A stretch of DNA of 64,000 nt from Pseudomonadota bacterium (GTDB lineage Bacteria; Pseudomonadota; Alphaproteobacteria; UBA9655): the NCBI GenBank assembly GCA_018242065.1, contig JAFECQ010000020.1:122694-186693 (forward strand), read 5' to 3'. A model generated the notes under the pieces. It was not told the origin of the DNA. It made no database searches and saw only the letters and a list, made by a program, of their open reading frames with translations. How positions within the stretch are numbered: the stretch's first letter is position 1; each line of letters opens with the position of its first letter. Below, one piece after another: positions 1 through 7,864 of the stretch. The position numbers and the translations under genes were made by a program.

Positions 1-39
1 CACCATGCAACCAATAATAAAAAACAAACTTAAAAAACG

Positions 40-1053
40 ATGAAAAAAACTATTTACCTTATTTTTCTTTTTGTAATCTTTTTATCTTCTGAATTGCATT
101 CAAAGCCTGTCGAGGTACAAGCAATTGTATCAACGGCCTTACTGCCCGTAAAATCAGATGTCATGGATGATCCTGCAATATGGGTAAATAAAAAAAATCC
201 ATCAAAAAGCCTTATCCTTACAACCAACAAAGACTCAGGTAATGGTGGCCTTTATGTATACACGCTAGAGGGGCAGCTGAAAAAAATGATCCCTGTCGGG
301 CCGCTCAATAATGTGGATTACCGAACGGGTTTTTCCTATAAAACCCATGAAGTTGACATTGTTGTCGCAAGTCATCCGCAAAAAAAGAAACTTTCCTTTT
401 TTGCAATGAACCCTCAGCTCGACACATTAACGTTTGTAGGATTTTCCACAAATTCTTTTCAAGAAGCACCCTATGGTCTTTGTCTTCTTAAGAAAGATAT
501 GAATTTTTATGCAATTGTTACCTTTAAAGGAGGTGGAGCAGAAAAGTGGCAGTTCTGGGAGAAGGAGGGGAAGTTTCACATGAAAAAAGTAACGACTTAC
601 CCCGTTAAAACGCAAGCAGAAGGATGCACTGCAAATGACCTTAGTGGCAAAGTTTTTATTGCTGAAGAAGATAAAGGCATTTGGGCCTTTAATGAAGATG
701 GATCATTTGAAATTGTTGCGAATGTGGGTGAAAACGAATTAGCTGCCGATTTAGAAGGACTTACGCTTTATGACGGAAAATATCTTATTGTTTCAAGCCA
801 GGGAAATAGTACTTATGGAGTTTTCTCTTCCGAGAAACCTTATGATTACCTTGGAAATTTTAAAATCACGGCAAGCTTAACTCAAGAAGGAACTGAAGAA
901 ACAGATGGGATTGATGTAACGTCCGCAAATTTAGGAGGTAATTTTTCAAAAGGATTGTTTGTTGCCCATGACAATCGTACGTCAAAAGGGGGAGGGTCTA
1001 ACTTTAAATTGGTCCCCTTGGAATCCATTGCCAAAAAATTAGAGTTAAACTAA
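40..1053 (+). CDS. Secreted beta-propeller phytase (3-phytase family)
   Basis: The 337-residue product starts with a typical signal peptide (about residues 1-21, ending near LHSKP). The rest matches the six-bladed beta-propeller phytase fold: DDPAIWV near residue 42, the acidic stretch [10 protein letters not shown] near 208, DLEGLTLY near 241, then SSQGNST, TDGIDV, and a C-terminal GLFVAHDN followed by NFKLVPL. In this family these acidic loops bind calcium ions that hold phytate, and the enzyme releases phosphate from inositol hexakisphosphate outside the cytoplasm. Length is close to that of Bacillus phytases (about 350 mature residues). The gene converges on mnmA and overlaps its 3' end by 9 bases. 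No strong ribosome binding site is seen and the promoter would lie outside the window. The family is clear; the true substrate in a host-associated bacterium is unknown. Confidence 0.85.
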   Translation: MKKTIYLIFLFVIFLSSELHSKPVEVQAIVSTALLPVKSDVMDDPAIWVNKKNPSKSLILTTNKDSGNGGLYVYTLEGQLKKMIPVGPLNNVDYRTGFSYKTHEVDIVVASHPQKKKLSFFAMNPQLDTLTFVGFSTNSFQEAPYGLCLLKKDMNFYAIVTFKGGGAEKWQFWEKEGKFHMKKVTTYPVKTQAEGCTANDLSGKVFIAEEDKGIWAFNEDGSFEIVANVGENELAADLEGLTLYDGKYLIVSSQGNSTYGVFSSEKPYDYLGNFKITASLTQEGTEETDGIDVTSANLGGNFSKGLFVAHDNRTSKGGGSNFKLVPLESIAKKLELN

Positions 1054-2148
1054 ATCTCGCAAAATCCAGCCACCGCCCAAAACACGATTTCCTTCATAAA
1101 AAACACAAGCTTGACCTGGTGCAACACCATACTCAGGCGTGTTGAAAACCACACGGGCTATATTCCCTTCTTCAAGGAAAACATGCGCAGAGACAGGAGG
1201 TCGGGTGGAGCGAACTTTAACTTCACATTGAAAAGGCTCTTTAAGATCCTCACCCAACCAATTCACCTCTTTAACGCGTATTTCTGTCTTGCCGAGAGCC
1301 TCATAAGGCCCAACAATCACTTGATGCCTTTCAGGATCAAGTCGAATAACGTAAAGAGGATCTCCTCCCCCAATTCCTAAGCCTTTTCGTTGACCAATTG
1401 TATAATTAATGATTCCTTTGTGATGCCCTAAGACCCGACCATCAAGATGCAAAATTTCACCTTCTTCAAGAGCTCCTGGCCGAAGTTTTTCAAGTACACT
1501 CACATAAGATCCATTTGGAACAAAGCAAATATCCTGACTATCCGGCTTTTCAGCAACGTTCAATCCAAAACGAGCAGCATGTTTACGCGTCTCAACTTTC
1601 GGCATCCCTCCTAATGGAAAGCGCAAAAAATCCAACTGAGGTTGAGTTGTCGCAAACAAAAAATAGCTCTGGTCACGCATGGGATCGACCGCACGATGAA
1701 GTTCTGGACGTGATTCTCCCATCAAACGTTGAACATAATGGCCCGTCACCAGGGCCTTCGCACCCAAATCACGCGCTGTTGTCAGCAGATCTTTAAATTT
1801 CACTTGCTGGTTACAACGAACACAAGGGATAGGCGTTTCCCCTTTTAAATAGCTATCCGCAAAATCTTCAATAACAGCTTGGCTAAAGCGAGATTCATAA
1901 TTAAGCACGTAATGGGGGATGCCAAGTTTATCACAGACTTGTCGTGCATCATAAATATCTTGACCAGCACAACAAGCGCCCTTTTTACCCACAGCCATTC
2001 CATGGTCATAAAGCTGCAAGGTCATTCCAATGACATCAAAACCAGCTTCGACCATCAAAGCAGCGGCAACCGAACTATCGACGCCGCCAGACATGGCAAC
2101 GACAATACGAACGTCTTTTGGGTCTGCTTCAAATCCGAGAAGATTCAT
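1045..2148 (-). CDS. mnmA: tRNA-specific 2-thiouridylase MnmA
   Basis: MnmA puts the 2-thio group on U34 of tRNA-Lys, -Glu and -Gln, using ATP to adenylate the base and a persulfide as sulfur donor. The 367-residue protein has the PP-loop SGGVDSS at residues 20-26. It also has the expected cysteine pair: the nucleophile in CVRCNQQ (Cys112) and the persulfide carrier in QDICFVP (Cys208). The C-terminal beta-barrel region (IGQRKGLGI, then APGQACVFY) is complete. Length matches E. coli MnmA (368). The gene is leftward, 64 bases downstream of the DUF3572 gene, with a hairpin-rich gap between them that may separate the two messages. Assignment is very secure. Confidence 0.97.
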   Translation of the reverse strand: MNLLGFEADPKDVRIVVAMSGGVDSSVAAALMVEAGFDVIGMTLQLYDHGMAVGKKGACCAGQDIYDARQVCDKLGIPHYVLNYESRFSQAVIEDFADSYLKGETPIPCVRCNQQVKFKDLLTTARDLGAKALVTGHYVQRLMGESRPELHRAVDPMRDQSYFLFATTQPQLDFLRFPLGGMPKVETRKHAARFGLNVAEKPDSQDICFVPNGSYVSVLEKLRPGALEEGEILHLDGRVLGHHKGIINYTIGQRKGLGIGGGDPLYVIRLDPERHQVIVGPYEALGKTEIRVKEVNWLGEDLKEPFQCEVKVRSTRPPVSAHVFLEEGNIARVVFNTPEYGVAPGQACVFYEGNRVLGGGWILRDLV

Positions 2149-2169
2149 GGAGTTTGCTCATTGTTTATC

Positions 2170-2200
2170 CGTGGCATTTATGCCACGCCATTGAGGCATA
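2170..2200 (-). promoter_or_regulatory. Two mutually exclusive hairpins between the DUF3572 gene and mnmA
   Basis: A perfect 7-bp hairpin (CGTGGCA-TTTA-TGCCACG, 2170-2187) shares its TGCC with a second possible stem, TATGCC at 2179-2184 with GGCATA at 2195-2200. Only one can form at a time. The arrangement sits just upstream of mnmA on the leftward strand and resembles an attenuator or a processing site. There is no run of T after either stem, so a simple terminator is unlikely. Function is inferred only. Confidence 0.3.
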
Positions 2201-2212
2201 AGGCAAGCTTTA

Positions 2213-2485
2213 TTAGTCGAGGACAAAACCTCCAGGAAGAGCTATACGAGCCTTTATAATTGTTTCAGGACTTAATGAAGTCACATTACAAAAGGCTAAC
2301 AGAATCGTATCATCCTCCAAAATGGCATCTAAAACCCCTCCCAAAAGGTCTGGCTCGCGTACCCTTTGTTTAAGTTCTTGAGGTGTAAGGCCTGTTTTTG
2401 TCAAAAATTGACCCAAGAGCTCATCATCTTTCGCCAAGAAAGATAGAGCTTGAAGAGCTATCGTTTCAGCTTGTTCTCTTTGCAT
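2213..2485 (-). CDS. DUF3572 family protein
   Basis: A 90-residue acidic protein with the pattern of the alphaproteobacterial DUF3572 family: an N-terminal EQAETIALQALSFLA helix, FLTKTGLTPQELKQ in the middle, and PETIIKARIALPGG at the C-terminus. No catalytic motif, signal peptide or membrane segment is visible, so it is probably a small cytoplasmic helical protein. Its function is not known. It lies 3 bases downstream of the DUF1476 gene and is almost certainly cotranscribed with it. Family recognition is good, biochemical role is open. Confidence 0.75.
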   Translation of the reverse strand: MQREQAETIALQALSFLAKDDELLGQFLTKTGLTPQELKQRVREPDLLGGVLDAILEDDTILLAFCNVTSLSPETIIKARIALPGGFVLD

Positions 2486-2488
2486 AGC

Positions 2489-2818
2489 TTATACTTTTTC
2501 CTTGTTCATGATGATTTTACGAGCCTCTTCCCAACATCTCGCCAATTCCTTTCGTAATCGATGTTCAGTCATTTCAACTTTAGCCGCTTCCAAATCCCTA
2601 AGAACTTTGTGAAGAACATCATCTTCATGTTTTTTTTGAATTTCAACGACAATAATTTCTTCAATGTAAATCTGAGTTTGTTGGTCCGTATACTCCAGCA
2701 GCGTTGCCACCCATAGACCAAAAAGGTGATTCCGCTTAACAAGCACACGAAATTCAAGTTCTTCATCATGAAGATACTTTACTTCAAAATTCTTTTCTCG
2801 CTGGCTAAAACCATTCAT
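2489..2818 (-). CDS. DUF1476 protein, F1-ATPase inhibitor zeta family
   Basis: The start is placed at the ATG at 2818 (MNGFSQREKNFE), because family members begin with a short leader before REKAFE and because an AGGG lies 13 bases upstream. The ATG at 2830 has that AGGG only one base away and is less likely. The roughly 109-residue protein has the family core EVKYLHDEELEFRVLVKRN, LFGLWVATLL, a DVLHKVLRDLEAA segment and a basic, helical C-terminus. In Paracoccus the zeta subunit blocks rotation of F1 in the hydrolytic direction, so the expected role is to stop ATP waste by the F1Fo synthase. It is divergent from ubiE, with about 100 bases between the starts, and heads a pair with DUF3572. Confidence 0.8.
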   Translation of the reverse strand: MNGFSQREKNFEVKYLHDEELEFRVLVKRNHLFGLWVATLLEYTDQQTQIYIEEIIVVEIQKKHEDDVLHKVLRDLEAAKVEMTEHRLRKELARCWEEARKIIMNKEKV

Positions 2819-2919
2819 GGAATCATCCATGCCCTGATGCTCATATTTTTTTATTTCTTGTGCATTCTACATCACTTCAAGATAGGATCAATATAAACAA
2901 TTTTAGAAAGGTCCATAAC

Positions 2920-3672
2920 GTGCCTAAAGAGAAAAAGTTTTCAACAAAAGATTTTGATTTCGGGTTTGAAAGAGTCTCTGCACAAGAAAAAACAGGAAAA
3001 GTAACAGACGTTTTCGAGCGCGTGGCCTCCCATTATGATATGATGAACGACCTCATGAGTTTGGGCCTTCATCGTCTATGGAAAAGAAAGTTTGTAGAAA
3101 GCTTGCCTATACATCACAATGGAGTTTACTTGGACGTTGCTGGCGGAACGGGAGATATTGCTCAAGCCATTTTTACACGACTGAATCGATTTAAATGTCC
3201 AGCTCAAATCATCGTTTCCGATATTAATCCCGCTATGATTGAGAAGGGAAAAATGCGCCATCCCCACCTATCCTGGCTTTGTTCAAATGCAGAAGATCTA
3301 CCTCTTGATGGTAATTCGGTTGATGTATATACAATCGCTTTTGGCTTGCGGAATGTCACCTATCGTGAAAAGGCTCTTCAAGAAGCTTATCGTCTTTTAA
3401 AACCAGGAGGAAAATTTTCTTGTCTCGAATTTTCTCAAGTTAACTCCTCTCTTGAAAAACTCTATGATTTTTATGCTTTTCACATCATTCCAAAAATGGG
3501 AGAATGGGTTGCCCATGATCGAGAAGCCTATCAATATCTAAGTGAGAGTATTCGGACCTTTCTCACAAAGAAAGAGTTGTTAGTTTTAATGAAGAAAGTT
3601 GGCTTTGAAAAAGCAAGTTATGAAACCTATACAGGCGGGATTGTAGCTTTGCATCATGGATATAAACTTTAA
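2920..3672 (+). CDS. ubiE: Ubiquinone/menaquinone biosynthesis C-methyltransferase UbiE
   Basis: UbiE is the SAM-dependent C-methyltransferase of quinone synthesis. The GTG at 2920 is chosen as start: AGAAAGG lies 8 bases upstream and the 250-residue product matches E. coli UbiE (251). An in-frame GTG at 2860 would add 20 residues with no family similarity. Visible motifs are FERVASHYDMMNDLMSLGLHRLWK at the N-terminus (split here only for description), the SAM loop LDVAGGTGD, SDINPAMIEKGK for the acidic loop, and the late signature RPG-like KPGGKFSCLEFS. The C-terminal GGIVALHHGYK is also typical. It is the first gene of a rightward pair with dksA. Confidence 0.95.
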   Translation: MPKEKKFSTKDFDFGFERVSAQEKTGKVTDVFERVASHYDMMNDLMSLGLHRLWKRKFVESLPIHHNGVYLDVAGGTGDIAQAIFTRLNRFKCPAQIIVSDINPAMIEKGKMRHPHLSWLCSNAEDLPLDGNSVDVYTIAFGLRNVTYREKALQEAYRLLKPGGKFSCLEFSQVNSSLEKLYDFYAFHIIPKMGEWVAHDREAYQYLSESIRTFLTKKELLVLMKKVGFEKASYETYTGGIVALHHGYKL

Positions 3673-3738
3673 GATTGCAGAGGTTTTTAAGATCGGTCAT
3701 GATATGGCCGCTTTAGATATTGTGAAAAGGGAGAGATC

Positions 3739-4149
3739 ATGAGCCTACCATTAAATTACACGCCAAGTGAAAATGAGCCCTACATGAGTTCTCAACAACT
3801 TGAGTATTTTCGGCAAAAATTGTTAAAATGGCGCGAGGAACTTCAAAAGGAGTCCGTAGAAACCCTTCATCACATGCAAGAAGAATCTCTCAATGAGCCG
3901 GATATTAATGACCGTGCTTCAACGGAAACCGATCGCTCTTTAGAGCTTAGAACGCGTGACCGAGAGAGGAAACTGATTATGAAAATTAACCAGGCTCTGG
4001 AACGATTGGACAATGGAACCTATGGCTTTTGTGAAGAAACAGGCGTTCCAATTGGAATCGCGCGCTTAGATGCACGTCCCATTGCAACCTTATGCCTTGA
4101 AGCGCAAGAACTTCACGAACGAATGGAAAAAACCTATCGAGAGGAATAA
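3739..4149 (+). CDS. dksA: RNA polymerase-binding transcription factor DksA
   Basis: DksA enters the RNA polymerase secondary channel and, with ppGpp, adjusts rRNA and amino-acid promoters. The 136-residue protein has the two-helix coiled coil (about residues 20-95) with the tip acidic stretch EPDINDRASTETDRS. A C-terminal finger region follows, GFCEETGVPIGIARLDARP and TLCLEAQE. Only two of the four zinc cysteines remain (in GFCEE and TLCLE); the partners are replaced by Thr/Ala-type residues, a pattern known in alphaproteobacterial DksA. A good ribosome binding site (GGGAGAG) precedes the ATG. The gene lies 66 bases after ubiE. Identification is secure; metal binding is doubtful. Confidence 0.93.
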   Translation: MSLPLNYTPSENEPYMSSQQLEYFRQKLLKWREELQKESVETLHHMQEESLNEPDINDRASTETDRSLELRTRDRERKLIMKINQALERLDNGTYGFCEETGVPIGIARLDARPIATLCLEAQELHERMEKTYREE

Positions 4150-4208
4150 GAAGCGTTAAGTCTGTTGCTAACTAATGTGTGATTCTTACCACTGGACAGA
4201 TTTTTTGA

Positions 4209-4304
4209 CGTCATTGCGAGCCTTCATAGGAGGCGCGGCAATCCAAAGAAAGCACTGAGCTTGTGCCCCTGTATTGTTTCGGAGCAAAGCTCCCCGCAAT
4301 GACG
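4209..4304. repeat. MITE-like palindromic intergenic repeat
   Basis: A 96-bp element bounded by perfect 10-bp inverted ends, CGTCATTGCG at 4209-4218 and CGCAATGACG at 4295-4304. It has an internal hairpin GGAGCAAAGCTCC at 4281-4293 and the phrase GCGGCAATCC near the left end. This CATTGCGAG...GCGGCAATCC wording is shared by mobile palindromic repeats common in host-associated alphaproteobacteria. It has no coding capacity and would move in trans. It lies just where the body of a higB toxin gene would be expected. No second copy was noticed in this window. Confidence 0.7.
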
Positions 4305-4339
4305 GGAACCATTATTTTCCCTTGTTTTAGAAAATTTGT

Positions 4340-4378
4340 CCGGTGTTAAGTGATGTGGATTACATCGATTATCATTAA
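4340..4378 (+). pseudogene. Remnant 3' end of a higB toxin gene
   Basis: Read in frame, the last codons before the TAA at 4376-4378 give P-V-L-S-D-V-D-Y-I-D-Y-H, the DVxxxDYH tail that closes HigB/RelE-type host-killing toxins. Nothing upstream continues as a HigB protein: the reading frame meets a stop at about 4328, and the palindromic repeat ends at 4304. Nine bases separate this stop from the higA start, normal spacing for higBA. The simplest reading is a toxin gene lost by deletion, possibly linked to insertion of the repeat. Confidence 0.55.
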
Positions 4379-4387
4379 GAGATGTTT

Positions 4388-4703
4388 ATGACAAAGATAA
4401 TGCACAATCCTCCTCATCCAGGAGAAATTTTAAAGGAGCTTTATCTTGAACCACTTCATTTAACTGTATCAGAGGCTGCTAAAGGATTACATGTTACACG
4501 TAAAACTTTGTCAGCTATTATTTAATAGTCGCGTGGGGATCAGTTCAGAAATGGCTTTAAAACTAGCAAAAGCATTTAATACAACAGCTGAAAGCTGGTT
4601 AAATCTGCAGCAGCATTATAATTTATGGCAATCTCAGAAAGAGGTCGACCTATCAGACGTAAAGATATTCTCATGGCCTAACCATTCAGATCACAAGCGT
4701 TAA
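4388..4703 (+). pseudogene. higA: Frameshifted HigA-family antitoxin
   Basis: From the ATG at 4388 (or 4400) the frame reads the HigA opening [18 protein letters not shown], then [17 protein letters not shown]. It then hits TAA at about 4523. One base over, the reading resumes as NSRVGISSEMALKLAKAF and AESWLNLQQHYNLWQ, the rest of the helix-turn-helix domain, to a stop at 4701-4703. A single extra T in ATTATTTAAT explains the break. A conserved HTH_3 antitoxin of about 100 residues is therefore split. With only a trace of higB upstream there is no pressure to keep it intact. Programmed frameshifting is possible but less likely. Confidence 0.75.
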
Positions 4704-4706
4704 TGA

Positions 4707-6029
4707 TTACATCAATTTTCCCAGAACCTGAGCTTGACACGTTTCAAGCGCTATAGCAGAAAAATTCTGGGTGAGCTCTTCAAAAAGTTCATGCCAATTA
4801 AGTTGAGCTTTTAAGTGCATAAAAACGGATCCAAGGCCCACCGCTGCCCGATCCATAAAAACAAATTCTCGAGGAGGCTTAACTCCTCCTTGACGTTTGA
4901 GAGCTTCAAATACAGCTCCGGCCACTTTTCGCCCTCGATCACCTGAATACGCTTCATCGATGGGGCGTACTCGATCATCTAAAAGTGGCTCATATAAAAA
5001 GCGAGCCCAAAGATTTAAGATCTCTATGAGCTCCTTCGTCATATTTTTAAAACCCCATGTTCGATAAGCATGCACTGCGAGTTCTTCGTCGCCTTTTTCG
5101 AGAGCTTTATAAAGATCTAGAACTCCTTGGACAAGTGAGGGTTTGAAAATACGAATACACCCAAAGTCGAGAAGGTTTAGTTTTCCTTCAGTATTCCAAG
5201 AATAGTTTCCAAGATGAGGGTCTCCATGCAAAATACCGTAGTGATAGAGAGGATAGTACCAAACTTTAAAGAGGGAGCTGGAAACCTCGTTGCGAAGTTC
5301 TTGTGGAGCATCAATCAGGGTTAAGAGTTTCTCTCCTTCAAGCCAACTCATGCTTAAAAGACGATTTGTTGTGATCTCATCTATAACTTGAGGAACTTCA
5401 GCAAAAGGAAAAACGCTCAGTATTTCAGAAAAAATCCGCATATGTTTTGCTTCGAGAAGATAGTCCAACTCTTCACGTAAACGATCCCCAATTTCAACTT
5501 GCAGATTTTCTGTATCAAGTGTTCCACTATAGACTTCAAAAGACTTCAAAACAAATTTCAGCTGCTTTAGATCAGCTTCCACAGCAGATCCCATTTCTGG
5601 ATATTGCAGTTTACAGGCAAGAAGGCGACCTTCTTGACTCATTGCTTTGTGAACTTGACCTAAAGAAGCGGCAGCAGAGGCATTTGGTTCAAATTCAAGA
5701 AAGTAATTCCGCCAATCTTTTCCAAGTTCAGCTTGCATCCGCCTTTTAACAAAAGGCCACCCCATTGGCGGTGCATTTGACTGTAGTTCGAGGAATGCCG
5801 TCGCATATTCACGGGGCAACATATCTGGAACTGTCGCAAGAATTTGCGCGATTTTCATGAGGGGTCCTTTGAGATGCCCTAAAGTTTCCTTTAAGCTTTC
5901 AGCATGTTGGGGAGTATCAATAGAAAAACCAAGATAACGATCACCGACAAGGCGTGCCATAAGACCACTCACAGCAGTTGTCACATTCGTGTAACGCTTT
6001 ATGCGGCCTGAAAGAGAGTCTTCCTTCAT
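4707..6029 (-). CDS. ABC1/AarF (UbiB-like) atypical kinase
   Basis: The 440-residue protein belongs to the ABC1 kinase-like family related to UbiB/COQ8, which supports coenzyme Q synthesis or membrane lipid handling. Family marks are KGPLMKIAQILATVPDMLP (the KxGQ-like N-terminal motif, here with MKIAQ), AAASLGQVH in place of a glycine-rich loop, ACKLQYP with the nucleotide lysine, and LREELDYLLEA. The catalytic HGDPHLGNY loop and metal-binding LLDFG follow. No clear C-terminal membrane helices are present, unlike true UbiB, so this is a UbiB paralogue rather than the biosynthetic protein itself. It begins 2 bases after the pyk stop, so both are read from one message. Confidence 0.85.
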   Translation of the reverse strand: MKEDSLSGRIKRYTNVTTAVSGLMARLVGDRYLGFSIDTPQHAESLKETLGHLKGPLMKIAQILATVPDMLPREYATAFLELQSNAPPMGWPFVKRRMQAELGKDWRNYFLEFEPNASAAASLGQVHKAMSQEGRLLACKLQYPEMGSAVEADLKQLKFVLKSFEVYSGTLDTENLQVEIGDRLREELDYLLEAKHMRIFSEILSVFPFAEVPQVIDEITTNRLLSMSWLEGEKLLTLIDAPQELRNEVSSSLFKVWYYPLYHYGILHGDPHLGNYSWNTEGKLNLLDFGCIRIFKPSLVQGVLDLYKALEKGDEELAVHAYRTWGFKNMTKELIEILNLWARFLYEPLLDDRVRPIDEAYSGDRGRKVAGAVFEALKRQGGVKPPREFVFMDRAAVGLGSVFMHLKAQLNWHELFEELTQNFSAIALETCQAQVLGKLM

Positions 6030-6031
6030 TT

Positions 6032-7456
6032 TTATTGGTGAGCCCCTATGGTAGCAATGCGCAGAATATTTGTAGATCCTGAAACACGGAAAGGAACACC
6101 TGCTGTTACAACAATGTTTTCATTTTTCTGAGCGAATTCTTCTTGCTCTGCCAAGCGACAAGCATTCTTTACTGCTTCCGAAAAACTTTTAACATCGGGA
6201 CTTACAACCGAGTGAACACCCCACACAATGGCCAGTCTTCGAGCCGTTGATAGTTCAGGCGTAATAGCAAGGATAGGCACTTCCGGTCGTTCTCTTGCGG
6301 CTCGAAATGTCGTTCTTCCCGTCGTTGTAAATGTAACAATGGCTGCTGCTTGAATAGTATGAGCAACTTGCCGTGCTGCTGCTGTAATGGCATCAGATGT
6401 CGTTGATTCTGGCTCCGGAAGACTTGCCTCTTGCATCTTACGATAAAAAAGATCCCGCTCTACGTGAGTGATAATACGTTCCATTATAGTCACTGATTCA
6501 ATTGGAAAGTCTCCTGATGCTGATTCAGCAGAAAGCATAACTGCATCCGCACCATCATACACCGCTGTCGCTACGTCGGAAGCTTCTGCACGTGTAGGCG
6601 TTGGAGATTTTACCATAGAATCTAGCATTTGAGTTGCAACAACAACGGGCCTTCCTGCCTTACGGCAGCTTCGAATAATGCGCTTTTGAATGCTCGGAAC
6701 TTCCTCAGGCGCCATTTCAACGCCCAAATCACCACGCGCAACCATAATAGCATCAGACAACTGAACAATTTCTTCTAAATGTTCAATTGCTTGCGGTTTT
6801 TCTAACTTTGAGATAATCCCTGCTTGTTTTCCAATTAATTCTCTCGCTTCAAGCACATCTTGAGGAGACTGCACAAAGGAGAGAGCCACCCAATCAACGC
6901 CGAGTTTTAAGCCAAAAGCAAGATCTTCACGATCTTTAGGCGTCATTGCTGAAATAGGTAAGGCAACTGTTGGAACATTCAGCCCTTTTCGATCAGAAAG
7001 AGGACCACCTATCATAACACGTGTTTCAATTCTGTCTGATTCTACACCTGTAACGTTCAGGCGAATTTTACCATCATCCAATAGAAGGGAGGCTCCTCTT
7101 TTTATACTTGCAAAAATTTCGGGATGAGGCAAAAAAACACGCGTCTGATCACCCGGTGCTGGACTTTGATCTAAAAAGAAAGTTTGTCCTTCTTTTAATA
7201 TAATATCTTCCGTGCTGAATGTGCCAATACGCAGTTTCGGTCCTTGCAGATCCATCAAAATCCCAATAGGCCTTCCCACTTTTTTTTCAAGGTCCCGAAT
7301 AATGCGATGACGCTCTTGATGATCTTTATGGCTACCATGAGAAAAATTTAAACGGAAAACATCTACCCCTGCAGCAAAAAGCTCTTCGATTCTTTCAGCC
7401 GTTGAACTTGAGGGACCTAAAGTGGCGGTTATTTTTGCGCAGCGATGTCGACGCAT
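6032..7456 (-). CDS. pyk: Pyruvate kinase
   Basis: Pyruvate kinase makes ATP and pyruvate from phosphoenolpyruvate at the end of glycolysis. The 474-residue protein starts with the family opening KITATLGPSSS. It has FRLNFSHGSH (metal and phosphate residues), MDLQGPKLRIG, the B domain with DDGKIRL, the active-site lysine region IISKLEKPQAIE, ARGDLGVEM and the signature ATQMLDSM followed by PTRAEASDVATAVYDGADA. Length is normal. It heads a leftward pair with the ABC1 kinase and is divergent from gapR, with about 120 bases between the starts. Confidence 0.97.
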   Translation of the reverse strand: MRRHRCAKITATLGPSSSTAERIEELFAAGVDVFRLNFSHGSHKDHQERHRIIRDLEKKVGRPIGILMDLQGPKLRIGTFSTEDIILKEGQTFFLDQSPAPGDQTRVFLPHPEIFASIKRGASLLLDDGKIRLNVTGVESDRIETRVMIGGPLSDRKGLNVPTVALPISAMTPKDREDLAFGLKLGVDWVALSFVQSPQDVLEARELIGKQAGIISKLEKPQAIEHLEEIVQLSDAIMVARGDLGVEMAPEEVPSIQKRIIRSCRKAGRPVVVATQMLDSMVKSPTPTRAEASDVATAVYDGADAVMLSAESASGDFPIESVTIMERIITHVERDLFYRKMQEASLPEPESTTSDAITAAARQVAHTIQAAAIVTFTTTGRTTFRAARERPEVPILAITPELSTARRLAIVWGVHSVVSPDVKSFSEAVKNACRLAEQEEFAQKNENIVVTAGVPFRVSGSTNILRIATIGAHQ

Positions 7457-7578
7457 GAGGTTAACTCCATATTCTTAAGAGATTATCGTTTCTTTTCAGT
7501 GGTTCGTAAATCCCTAATTGCCAGAAACTAAAAACCCGATTTATAAATGAAAGTACATTTTTTATGAAGGAGAATTTT

Positions 7579-7860
7579 ATGAGTAATATCGGAGGAGTAT
7601 CATCAGCTCAACTTAGGTCGTTTATCGAGCGGATTGAACGTCTTGAAGAAGAAAAGACTGCTATTGGCGAACAAATACGGGAAGTTTTTGGAGAAGCTAA
7701 AGGAACGGGTTTCGACATCAAAATCATTCGTCAAGTTCTTAAAATCCGAAAAATGGAGACCCAAGAACGCCTTGAGCAAGAGGAGCTTTTGGATCTTTAT
7801 CTTGCCGCCCTAGGAATGATATCCTCAGCATCGAATGAAGAAACAATGACAGCGGCTTAA
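7579..7860 (+). CDS. gapR: Nucleoid-associated protein GapR (DUF2312)
   Basis: The 93-residue protein is a member of DUF2312, whose Caulobacter member GapR forms a clamp around overtwisted DNA ahead of replication and transcription forks. The ATG at 7579 is preferred because GAAGGAG lies 6-8 bases upstream; the ATG at 7564 overlaps no such site. Visible family features are the basic, coiled-coil N-terminal half LRSFIERIERLEEEKTAI and IREVFGEAKGTGFDIKIIRQ, then LDLYLAALGM. The family is almost confined to alphaproteobacteria. It converges on the GGDEF/EAL gene with only 4 bases between the stops. Confidence 0.9.
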   Translation: MSNIGGVSSAQLRSFIERIERLEEEKTAIGEQIREVFGEAKGTGFDIKIIRQVLKIRKMETQERLEQEELLDLYLAALGMISSASNEETMTAA

Positions 7861-7864
7861 ATGG

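Noticed and set aside
2860..2919. Longer UbiE starting at GTG 2860
   Set aside because: The extra 20 residues do not fit the family and lack a ribosome binding site, whereas GTG 2920 has AGAAAGG at good distance.
4491..4703. A free-standing 70-residue helix-turn-helix gene
   Set aside because: It is the second half of a frameshifted higA: the first half is read in the neighbouring frame directly upstream, so this is a pseudogene fragment and not a gene with its own start.
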